From Candidatus Tectimicrobiota bacterium (GTDB taxonomy: Bacteria > Tectomicrobia > Entotheonellia > Entotheonellales > Entotheonellaceae): 64,000 bases of DNA. Made by a program: the position numbers and the translations under genes. Of this stretch, positions 30,762 to 37,130 are shown in pieces (the first letter of the stretch is position 1; each line of letters opens with the position of its first letter). The notes beneath the pieces are model-generated. The model saw only the letters and a list, made by a program, of their open reading frames with translations, was not told the origin of the DNA and ran no database searches. The stretch covers positions 62,001 through 126,000 of the forward strand of contig BPKO01000001.1 of NCBI GenBank assembly GCA_026005175.1, written 5' to 3'.

Positions 30762-31898
30762 TTACGGTTCGCGGCTTCCTCCCTGCAGGGGGACCGCACA
30801 GCGTTGGGCCACTATAGTCCCCGTTTCCACCACCTGCACCGGCAGGCCCTCTAGCCGCCGCGGAAGGGCTCGCTGCAGCGCCGCCGTTGCCCGCTCTACA
30901 TACACCTCGATGACCACCTGTCCCGTCTCTTCAGAAAGGCCGATACCCGTGCCGACGACACCGGGTAGGCGCATAAGGGCCTCGGTGTGCCGCCGTTGCA
31001 CGGCAGCCGCGGCGGCAACCCGGGGATCGCGCATGCTCCACTCCCGACGCAAAGGTGCCTCGGTGGCCGTTGCCGGCGCCTCACAGCCAACAAGGGTGGC
31101 ATTAAACGCGGCCAGCACGGCATCAATGGGGTTGGCAATGGTGTCACAGAACCCGCCGGCAAAAAGCAGCCCTACTGGCGGCGGGCACGAGTCGCGATCC
31201 TCCACCACCAGCGAGCCGGAATCCCCTGGCTTGCTGAAGCGCCGGCGAAAACGCCTAAAGGGCGAGCAAGGGCGGCTCCGGATGCGGATCTGCTCCACAA
31301 AGCGCGCCGTCTGGCCCGAGTCGTCGCCGCACTCCTCGGGATACATCACGTTGACCGTCACGTTTAGCGCGACGATCCGCCCACGCGTCAGTCCCGTGGT
31401 GCGCCCGCTTTTCTTGACCGGCATGCCCAGTGCCGGCTCTACCGGCACCGAGCCGGGGGGGCCGATGTCCAAAATCGCACCGTCAGTTCGCACCGTCCCG
31501 GGGATGATGGCCGCCGTGGCTGCGTCCATCAGGTTGTCAGCGGTAAAGCTGATTGGCTCGAACTGGGAGAGTTTGGCAACAAAATCACCGGAAATGACCT
31601 GGCAGCCGACATCGATGTTGCCCGGCTGATTCACATCGTCGCCAATGACGCCGTTGTTGGAGATCGCAAGGACGTGGTTGTTGCTGAGAATTTCCAAGGT
31701 GCCGTTTGCGTCAATAAGGGCTCCCAACGTGCCACTACAGCAAAACTGCTGTGAGCGGTCGTTGACATTGCCCCCAGAGGTTCCTAGGGCAATCGGACGG
31801 TCTTGCCGCACCCGGTGCGCCATCCCCCGGTCGCTCAGGGCAGGCTGCGGGAGCAGGAACAGCAGTCCTACAAGCAGCCACTTGAAAACTCGTTCCAT
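30762..31898 (-). CDS. Secreted trypsin-like serine protease
   Basis: A 378-residue protein with a Sec signal peptide (about 1-22, cleavage after QPALS). The chymotrypsin-fold triad is visible: His in SNNHVLA, Asp in MDAATAAI, and Ser in PGDSGSLV. This resembles bacterial and plant Nal1-like S1 peptidases. Two Cys-rich loops (CCSG; EECGDDSG) suggest disulfides. After the protease domain a C-terminal module of about 90 residues (VVGTGIG ... VIEVYVE) is typical of this group. It is exported, with substrate unknown. Ribosome site AAGGA is 6 bases before ATG 31898. The gene is monocistronic and faces the AT-rich gap. Confidence 0.85.
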   Translation of the reverse strand: MERVFKWLLVGLLFLLPQPALSDRGMAHRVRQDRPIALGTSGGNVNDRSQQFCCSGTLGALIDANGTLEILSNNHVLAISNNGVIGDDVNQPGNIDVGCQVISGDFVAKLSQFEPISFTADNLMDAATAAIIPGTVRTDGAILDIGPPGSVPVEPALGMPVKKSGRTTGLTRGRIVALNVTVNVMYPEECGDDSGQTARFVEQIRIRSRPCSPFRRFRRRFSKPGDSGSLVVEDRDSCPPPVGLLFAGGFCDTIANPIDAVLAAFNATLVGCEAPATATEAPLRREWSMRDPRVAAAAAVQRRHTEALMRLPGVVGTGIGLSEETGQVVIEVYVERATAALQRALPRRLEGLPVQVVETGTIVAQRCAVPLQGGSREP

Positions 31899-32286
31899 AA
31901 AATTTCCTTATCTAAAAAACTGTGTTTTTGATAGCCAAAAACAGCAATTTTTGTGGGGTAGTATGATATGTATACAAAATTTGGTTACTCAATAAATTAA
32001 AATACCCTATCATGGACCCTTGTTTGATCTTGGAAAGTCGAGATAGTGGAAAGGGCACGATAGCAAAGTTCCACTCTTCGTGCCACATGGGAACTGCCCA
32101 TTCACGAGTCGGCGTGGGAAATAGACCATGTGACTCAGTATAGCTTTCGAGATGGGAGATTGCAAGATAGGGCTAGAAGCCTCGTTACATTTGTTTTTTT
32201 CTTGGAGAGAGATCGAGAATTTTCTTGATGGACAGCAGGTCATGTGGTTCTCTACAGGACTGCACTCTGTGGGGAAGAGAGGCGAC
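31899..32286. other. AT-rich intergenic gap of about 390 bases
   Basis: This gap lies between the protease start and the stop of the DUF1152 gene. The first 110 bases are very AT-rich compared with the GC-rich surroundings and hold a long hairpin (TTTTTG against CAAAAA near 31925-31945). A sigma-70-like element for the protease may be TTGAGT and TATCAT on the minus strand near 31965-31995, with 18-base spacing. I see no convincing gene; a 77-codon minus frame has no recognisable features. Confidence 0.5.
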
Positions 32287-33264
32287 TTATGCCTGGTCGT
32301 AGCGGCGCACGCCGCGGCGCAGCATCTCTTTTTCGAATTCGTACTCGCTGCGCACCCCCAGGGCGGCCAGGGCAGCGCTGGCCGCTGCCAGGGAGGGCGC
32401 TGCCGCCACGGCGCGCGCCAGCGCGCCCACTTGCTCGTAGAGCACCTGCGGCGAAAGGTAAAAGGTGATCGTGCACACCGGAGAGAGCGCCACGCGGCGG
32501 GTGCCGTCGCGGATGGCCTGCACGCCGGTGGCGCCGCGGGCGCAGGCCACGGCGATGGCGCTGGCTTCGGTGCGTACGTGCGCCAGCAGCCGCTCGAGCT
32601 CGGCTACCACTGCCGGCGTCAGCCCCCAGGCGCCCAACAGCCCACCGTGGCGGGCCACCAGGCTCAGCGCCTGGTCGATTTCCGCCGGGGTGAGCTCGGC
32701 GTCGCTGCCGTAGCCAAAGACGCCCCACAGGCAGGAGACTTCGCCAGAGAGCTGGTAGAAGGCGGCCAGCATCATGGCGTCGGCCAGGGGACTGCGCAGG
32801 CCGGCTTCGTGGCCGCGGGCCAAAGAGTCGCCCCCCACGTCGATGCCTACCAGCAAGTCGGCCTGCAGCGCCTGCCGGGCGGCCCGCAGGCCCGCCACCA
32901 CCCCCGCTACCCCCTGGGAGAGGTCGACGAGCAGGGTTTCGGTGTTGTAAAAGGCGGCCACCTCGCTTTCGGCAAAGCGCACGCCGCTGCGCGTGGCAGT
33001 CTGGGCATTGGCCAGCCACACGGTGGGTGCCAGCGGCTGCACGTGCTCGACTTCCGCCAGGGTGCGGGTGCCTGGCTGTGGGTCGTAAACGAAACGCTCC
33101 CAGGAGAGGCCGCCCAGCACGCAGGAAATGCCAAAGAGTTCGAGCAGGCGCGCTGTGGGGATTGTGCCCACTACGTCGCCGCCCCCGCCCACGCCCAGCA
33201 CGATGGCGCGGCGGGCCTGGCGCAAGAGCGCCTCCAGGGTCGTAGGTGCCGCCGGTAGTGCCAT
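32287..33264 (-). CDS. DUF1152 family protein
   Basis: A 325-residue protein that matches DUF1152, a family I know mainly from archaea. It begins with a glycine-rich loop (VLGVGGGGDVVG) and carries conserved patches such as LLVGIDVGGDSL, CTITFYL and a Glu/Asp-rich body. The loop suggests nucleotide or phosphate binding, but the biochemical function is unknown. Start ATG 33264 has an excellent GGAGGG site. The gene stands alone on the minus strand, divergent from hicB, within the accessory stretch. Confidence 0.8.
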   Translation of the reverse strand: MALPAAPTTLEALLRQARRAIVLGVGGGGDVVGTIPTARLLELFGISCVLGGLSWERFVYDPQPGTRTLAEVEHVQPLAPTVWLANAQTATRSGVRFAESEVAAFYNTETLLVDLSQGVAGVVAGLRAARQALQADLLVGIDVGGDSLARGHEAGLRSPLADAMMLAAFYQLSGEVSCLWGVFGYGSDAELTPAEIDQALSLVARHGGLLGAWGLTPAVVAELERLLAHVRTEASAIAVACARGATGVQAIRDGTRRVALSPVCTITFYLSPQVLYEQVGALARAVAAAPSLAAASAALAALGVRSEYEFEKEMLRRGVRRYDQA

Positions 33265-33328
33265 GCCCTTCCCTCCTCAGCCTGTGGCCCATAAGTATGG
33301 CACGGCGGCAGCCGCGGGTGCCACTGGC

Positions 33329-33376
33329 GGCTCGACAGGGCGGCGCCAGCCGCGTATCATGGCAGGAGACCCTTGC
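33329..33376. repeat. 48-bp direct repeat, copy 1 (promoter-bearing)
   Basis: This copy is 47 of 48 identical to bases 33876-33923. It contains TCGACA (33332-33337), a 17-base spacer and TATCAT (33355-33360), followed by a GGAG-like stretch. It lies just upstream of hicB. The single mismatch is at 33372 (C here, T in copy 2). Confidence 0.95.
33332..33360 (+). promoter_or_regulatory. Sigma-70-like promoter of hicBA
   Basis: The -35 element is TCGACA (one mismatch to TTGACA), the spacer is 17 bases, and the -10 element is TATCAT (one mismatch to TATAAT). It sits 60 bases upstream of hicB ATG 33423. Confidence 0.65.
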
Positions 33377-33422
33377 AGGGAAGAGCGCAAAAGGGGGGCA
33401 GAAAGAAAAAGGGAGGGGTTCC

Positions 33423-33629
33423 ATGACGTTGACGGTGGAAATTGAGCGGGAAGACGACGGCCGCTGGCTTGCCGAAGTCCTTGAACTGCCGGGTGCGCTC
33501 GCCTATGGCCAGACCCCCGAGGAAGCCCAAGCGAAGGTCCAAGCCCTGGCGCTTCGCATCATTGCGGACCGTCTTGAGCATGCCGAAATCGGCCCGGACC
33601 TGTTGAGCATCTCCTTTGCGGCCGCATGA
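33423..33629 (+). CDS. hicB: HicB antitoxin
   Basis: A 68-residue HicB-type antitoxin. It starts with the partial RNase H-like strand MTLTVEIEREDDGRWLAEV and continues with PEEAQAKVQALALRI, as in the HicB-like family. No DNA-binding tail is present. ATG 33423 is chosen because of a strong GGGAGGGG ribosome site; a longer upstream reading has no family support. Its stop overlaps the hicA start (ATGA). It neutralises the HicA ribonuclease and would autoregulate the operon. Confidence 0.87.
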   Translation: MTLTVEIEREDDGRWLAEVLELPGALAYGQTPEEAQAKVQALALRIIADRLEHAEIGPDLLSISFAAA

Positions 33630-33838
33630 GACCCTGGCCCAGCACGAGGGCGCGGCGAGTCCTCGCCGCGCTGCTGCGCATCGGCTGGCGGATCAAGCGG
33701 CAAACGGGCTCTCATCGCGTCCTCTCTCGTCCTGGATGGCCAGACTTCGTCTTTGCCTTCCACGACGACGAGGAAATCGGTCCTCGCATGCTCGCCCGGA
33801 TCGCCAGGCGGACAGGGCTGCGGCCAGAAGACCTGTAG
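33626..33838 (+). CDS. hicA: HicA mRNA interferase toxin
   Basis: A 70-residue HicA-type protein. The family signature GSHRVL carries the catalytic His; the N-terminus has the expected helix (ARRVLAALLRIGW) and the C-terminus ends RRTGLRPEDL. HicA cleaves mRNAs independently of the ribosome. It overlaps the hicB stop (ATGA), as usual for this module. The second copy of the flanking repeat starts 38 bases downstream. Confidence 0.87.
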   Translation: MRPWPSTRARRVLAALLRIGWRIKRQTGSHRVLSRPGWPDFVFAFHDDEEIGPRMLARIARRTGLRPEDL

Positions 33839-33875
33839 CGAGTGCCACCTGAAGCGTATCGCGCCAACGCCCTCT

Positions 33876-33923
33876 GGCTCGACAGGGCGGCGCCAGCCGC
33901 GTATCATGGCAGGAGACCTTTGC
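33876..33923. repeat. 48-bp direct repeat, copy 2 (promoter-bearing)
   Basis: This is the second copy of the repeat seen at 33329-33376. It carries TCGACA at 33879-33884 and TATCAT at 33902-33907 with 17-base spacing. It lies immediately before the amidase start. Together the two copies enclose hicBA. Confidence 0.95.
33879..33907 (+). promoter_or_regulatory. Sigma-70-like promoter of the amidase gene
   Basis: The elements are the same as the hicBA promoter: TCGACA, 17-base spacer, TATCAT. It ends 34 bases before the amidase ATG at 33942, consistent with a short leader. Confidence 0.65.
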
Positions 33924-33941
33924 CAAGAGGAGCCTTGCCCC

Positions 33942-35360
33942 ATGGAGACCGCCGAGCTCTGCTTCACCCCGGCCACCGTGCTGGCCCGCGCCATCCGCGC
34001 CCGCAAGCTTTCTCCCGTGGAGCTGGTGGAGGCGGTGCTGGCGCGCATCGAGGCGCTCAACCCGCGGCTCAACGCCTTTCTTACCGTCGATGCCGAGGGG
34101 GCGCGGCGGGCGGCACGGGCCGCGGAAGCGGCGGTGCAGCGCGGCGAAACGCTGGGACTGCTGCACGGCCTCCCCGTGTCTATCAAGGACCTGGAGCCCA
34201 CCGCCGGCCTGCGCTGCACTTACGGCTCGAAGTTCTTCGAGCACAGCATTGCCGAGCAGGACGGCATCGTCAGCGAGCGCGTGCGCGCCGCCGGTGGCAT
34301 CATCCTGGGCAAGACCAACACTCCCCACTTTGGCCACAAGGACATGTGCGACAACCTGCTGGGGCCGCCCTGCCGCAACCCCTGGGACCCGGCGCGCACC
34401 CCGGGGGGCTCGAGCGGCGGCGCCGCGGTGGCCGTGGCCACCGGCATGGGGCCGCTGGCGCACGGCTCGGACGGCGCCGGCTCCATCCGCATTCCTGCCG
34501 CCCTGTGCGGGGTGTTTGGCTTCAAGCCGTCGTTTGGCCGCGTTCCCTACTGGCCCAACCCCGACATCTGGGCGGCGCGCTCACACAACGGCCCCATGAG
34601 CCGCACCGTGGCCGATGCCGCCCTCATGCTGCTGGCCATTGCCGGGCCCGACCCGCGCGACCCCACCACCATCGACAACACCCCTGAGGACTACGTCACC
34701 GCCCTGGCGCGGGCTCCCGAGGCGCTGCGCGGCTTGCGCGTGGCCTGGAGTGCTGATCTGGGCTATGCCGCCGTCGACCCGCAGGTGCGGCGCCTGACCA
34801 CCCAGGCCGCTGCGCGCTTTGCCGATTTTGGCTGCACGGTGGAGGCAGTAGACCCGGGCTGGGACGACCCGCGACCGGCGGCCGAAACCGCCTGGTACGT
34901 CTCCCTGGCAGCGCGCCTGGGCGCGCAGTACGACGCGCGGCCGGAGTGGTTCGAGCCCAGCCTGGCGGCGATGATCGAGGCCGGGCGGCGGGTGTCGGGG
35001 GAAGAGCACGGCCGCGCCCTGCTGGCGCGCACTGCGTTTTACCAGCAGGCCCTGCGCTTTTTCAGCCGCTACGACTTGCTGCTCACGCCGCAAATGCCGG
35101 TGGCGGCGTGGCCGCTCGAGGCAGCGCCGCGCGAGATCGACGGCCGCCCGGCGCCCTCGATGTTCCACCGCCTGCCCTTCACCTTTCCCTTTAACCTCAC
35201 CGGCCAGCCGGCGGCCAGCGTCCCCTGCGGCTTTACCGCCGAGGGCCTGCCGGTGGCGCTGCAAATCGTGGGCCGCTGGCACGCCGACACCCTGGTGCTG
35301 CAAGCGGCGGCGGCGTTTGAGCAGGCCATGCCCTGGGCGCCGCAGCGGCCGCCGGTCTAA
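33942..35360 (+). CDS. Amidase signature family protein
   Basis: A 472-residue amidase. The signature is clear: catalytic Lys in SIKDLE, cis-Ser and nucleophile Ser in GGSSGGAAVAVATG, and GSDGAGSIRIPA. The C-terminal core is complete. It hydrolyses an amide bond; the substrate is not evident. It is not GatA by context, since no gatB or gatC lies nearby. The start at 33942 is preferred over in-frame codons further upstream because those fall within the promoter repeat. A GAGGAG site precedes it. It lies downstream of the duplicated promoter that also drives hicBA. Confidence 0.88.
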   Translation: METAELCFTPATVLARAIRARKLSPVELVEAVLARIEALNPRLNAFLTVDAEGARRAARAAEAAVQRGETLGLLHGLPVSIKDLEPTAGLRCTYGSKFFEHSIAEQDGIVSERVRAAGGIILGKTNTPHFGHKDMCDNLLGPPCRNPWDPARTPGGSSGGAAVAVATGMGPLAHGSDGAGSIRIPAALCGVFGFKPSFGRVPYWPNPDIWAARSHNGPMSRTVADAALMLLAIAGPDPRDPTTIDNTPEDYVTALARAPEALRGLRVAWSADLGYAAVDPQVRRLTTQAAARFADFGCTVEAVDPGWDDPRPAAETAWYVSLAARLGAQYDARPEWFEPSLAAMIEAGRRVSGEEHGRALLARTAFYQQALRFFSRYDLLLTPQMPVAAWPLEAAPREIDGRPAPSMFHRLPFTFPFNLTGQPAASVPCGFTAEGLPVALQIVGRWHADTLVLQAAAAFEQAMPWAPQRPPV

Positions 35361-35372
35361 CCCGGAGCCGGC

Positions 35373-35726
35373 TTACACGCGGCCGTACAGCACGTGCCCG
35401 TGGCGCAGGACCTCTTCGAGAAACGGGTTGCCGCGGCGCCGCATGTCTTCGAACTCGGCGGGCGTGTAGCCCACCGGCTCCAGCGGCAGGCGCGTCTCCT
35501 GGCTGAGCGCCAGGAGACGCGTGATGCGGTCGAGGAAGGGCTCGCAGAAGTCGGCGACCACCAGCAAGTCGACGTCGGAGCCTTCGTGCAGGTCGCCCCG
35601 GGCCAGGGAGCCAAAAAGGACGATCGCCTTGGGGGCCAGTTCCTGCACCACGAGGTCCCGGTAGCGCGCTAGGCGTTCAAAGAGCGCTTCACGGCGCTCA
35701 AGATCGACGCGGCATAGTTTACGCAT
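35373..35726 (-). CDS. MNT-type minimal nucleotidyltransferase
   Basis: A 117-residue protein with the polymerase-beta-like core: VLFGSLARGDLHEGSDVDLLV, where the GS helix and the DxD pair bind nucleotide and metal. The size and motif fit the MNT partner of HEPN-MNT toxin-antitoxin pairs, which adenylylates and silences the HEPN toxin. No full HEPN gene is next to it; only a short HEPN-like remnant may lie upstream. ATG 35726 is chosen as the nearest Met to the family start. It is convergent with the amidase gene. Confidence 0.8.
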   Translation of the reverse strand: MRKLCRVDLERREALFERLARYRDLVVQELAPKAIVLFGSLARGDLHEGSDVDLLVVADFCEPFLDRITRLLALSQETRLPLEPVGYTPAEFEDMRRRGNPFLEEVLRHGHVLYGRV

Positions 35727-35791
35727 CGCTCGGCGATCTCCGCGGCCGCTGCCTGCTCTACCCAGCGCAAGCCTTCTTCTCGATTGCCCAT
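35669..35791 (-). pseudogene. Possible HEPN-domain remnant
   Basis: Reading the minus strand from ATG 35791 gives 40 residues (MGNREEGLRWVEQAAAEIAE ... SLNA, then stop) overlapping the MNT gene in another frame. The first 15 residues resemble the start of HEPN proteins (REE..RWLEQA). It could be the fossil of a lost HEPN partner or chance coding in GC-rich sequence. Confidence 0.25.
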
Positions 35792-35809
35792 AAGGCGCCC
35801 TCGTTGCAT

Positions 35810-35834
35810 CCCTGACCGAAAATTTCGGTGAGGG
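35810..35834. repeat. 25-base near-perfect palindrome
   Basis: The arms CCCTGACCGAAA and TTTCGGTGAGGG pair at 11 of 12 positions around a central A at 35822. It lies 84 bases upstream of the MNT start and has the look of a repressor operator, such as toxin-antitoxin autoregulation. Confidence 0.5.
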
Positions 35835-35840
35835 ACAGGC

Positions 35841-35915
35841 CTCCTTGGCTTCTCTCAAGGAGCACTATCGCCTTTTGGGGCGAGAGAAAGGGTGCTCTGG
35901 CAGCGGCGTTGCTGC
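35841..35915. repeat. Three further short inverted repeats
   Basis: CTCCTTG/CAAGGAG (35841-35847 and 35856-35862), TCGCC/GGCGA (35868-35872 and 35879-35883) and GCAGC/GCTGC (35900-35904 and 35911-35915) follow each other within 75 bases. Individually weak, together with the neighbouring palindromes they suggest a structured intergenic RNA or a multi-operator region. Confidence 0.4.
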
Positions 35916-35964
35916 TTCTCAAGCTTTCCTCCCGCTGTGCCGATAGTGAGAGCTGGCACACGCC

Positions 35965-36002
35965 GCCGTCCTGAGACGGCCTGCCGTGACTCAGGAAGGC
36001 AG
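35965..36002 (+). other. Structured leader with two competing folds
   Basis: Fold A has two hairpins: GCCGTC-CTGA-GACGGC (35965-35980) and CTGCC/GGCAG (35981-36002). Fold B pairs TCCTGAG (35969-35975) with CTCAGGA (35990-35996), with ACGGC/GCCGT inside. The element ends 20 bases before the ribosome site of the secreted protein at 36038. Mutually exclusive folds are typical of RNA switches; no known riboswitch consensus was recognised. Confidence 0.4.
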
Positions 36003-36037
36003 CAAGGACCACACCCTTGGGAAAAGGAGGATATTTC

Positions 36038-36532
36038 ATGCAGCGACGGAAACGCAGTGTCCTGCCGCTCCTTGTTGCCGGTCTCCTGTGGGTGGCCCTC
36101 GGACACGCTACTGCGGGCAGCGTGGATGAGCACGCCACCGGGGTTCTGGAGGGGGCTGAGCACTCGCTGCCGCTGAGTAAGGGAAAAAAAAGAGGGTTCA
36201 GGGAACTCGATGTGCAAGCTGCAGGCAATCCGGCTAATGCCACACCCGGCGGCACAGGGAACGCCAACATTTTGGTGGTGGTGACCAGAGAGGGCGCGGC
36301 GGTCGACTTCCTGGGCGAAACTGCCTTTGTCCTCAATACCATTCTCGTCCCGCCGGGTGGCGCAGCGGTCCAGGTGGTAGATTTCTTTAACTATGGCACC
36401 GGTGCTTACGCCCTGAGTGTGGTGCCCATCGACGGCCAGACCTGGTTGGCGGGGAAGTACGACATCCAGGTGGTGGTCACCGATGGGGTCAAGGGGGGCG
36501 GCCAGACGATCGCTTCGTTCAAGGTAGAATAG
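36038..36532 (+). CDS. Small secreted beta-rich protein
   Basis: The 164-residue protein has a cleavable Sec signal (RRKRSVLPLLVAGLLWVALG, cleavage near ATAG). The mature part is beta-strand rich: NILVVVTREGAAVDFLG, VQVVDFFNYGTGAYALSV, KYDIQVVVTDGVKGGG. It has an Ig- or CARDB-like look, but no family is recognised. ATG 36038 is preceded by AGGAGG at ideal spacing. It is a single gene, convergent with the cobalamin operon. Secretion and a structured leader suggest conditional expression. Confidence 0.8.
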   Translation: MQRRKRSVLPLLVAGLLWVALGHATAGSVDEHATGVLEGAEHSLPLSKGKKRGFRELDVQAAGNPANATPGGTGNANILVVVTREGAAVDFLGETAFVLNTILVPPGGAAVQVVDFFNYGTGAYALSVVPIDGQTWLAGKYDIQVVVTDGVKGGGQTIASFKVE

Positions 36533-36566
36533 TACGCAGCCGTACCGGGGCTTGCCAGGCACGCCC

Positions 36567-37130
36567 TTAGGTGCCAAGCGCGCCGGGGCCGGCAGCCAGG
36601 GCTTTTAAGTCCACCGCCAGGCCGGCCACCAGCAAGTAGACGGCCTGGGCCTGCGCCGCCAGGGCCTGGTTGGCCTGCCCCAGCACGTCGCGGTAGAGGC
36701 GGCCTAGAGGGGTGTCGGGGACGAGCCCCAGGCCGACTTCGTTGCTCACCACCACCCAGGTGGCGCTGCCAGTCTGGCAAGCGCGCAGCAGCGCCTCGAC
36801 TTCGGCCTGCACGGCCGGCGCTGCTGCCTGCGGACCGGCCTGCAGCACCGTGTTGCTCACCAGCAGGGTGAGGCAGTCCACCAGCACCACGGCGGCGTCG
36901 CCTACCTGCGGGCCCACGGTGTCGCCGAGGTGCCGCGGCACTTCCAGGGTGCGCCACGCCGCTGGCCGCGCCTGGCGATGCCGGGCGATGCGCTGGGCCA
37001 TCTCGGCGTCGCCCGCCTCGGCAGTGGCCACAAAGAGCACCTGCGGCCCGCCCAGGGCCTGCGCCAGGCGCTGGGCATAGGCGCTCTTGCCGCTGCGCGC
37101 CCCGCCCAGCACGAGAATCAGCTGCCCCAT
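36567..37130 (-). CDS. cobU: Adenosylcobinamide kinase/guanylyltransferase
   Basis: A 187-residue CobU/CobP protein. It opens with the P-loop LVLGGARSGKSAYAQ, followed by FVATAEAGDAEM and the HRQARPAAW stretch typical of the family. The DCLTLLVSN and VSNEVGLGLVP motifs are intact. It phosphorylates adenosylcobinamide and then attaches GMP in the nucleotide-loop pathway. ATG 37130 overlaps the cobQ stop by 13 bases. It is the last gene of the B12 operon; cobS and cobT are not in the window. Confidence 0.93.
   Translation of the reverse strand: MGQLILVLGGARSGKSAYAQRLAQALGGPQVLFVATAEAGDAEMAQRIARHRQARPAAWRTLEVPRHLGDTVGPQVGDAAVVLVDCLTLLVSNTVLQAGPQAAAPAVQAEVEALLRACQTGSATWVVVSNEVGLGLVPDTPLGRLYRDVLGQANQALAAQAQAVYLLVAGLAVDLKALAAGPGALGT

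Noticed and set aside
32010-32243. 77-codon minus-strand frame in the AT-rich gap
   Set aside because: It shows no family, no good ribosome site and no neighbour link; treated as intergenic.
33942-35360. GatA subunit of the tRNA amidotransferase
   Set aside because: Amidase signature is shared, but no gatB/gatC is near and the context is accessory; left as a generic amidase.
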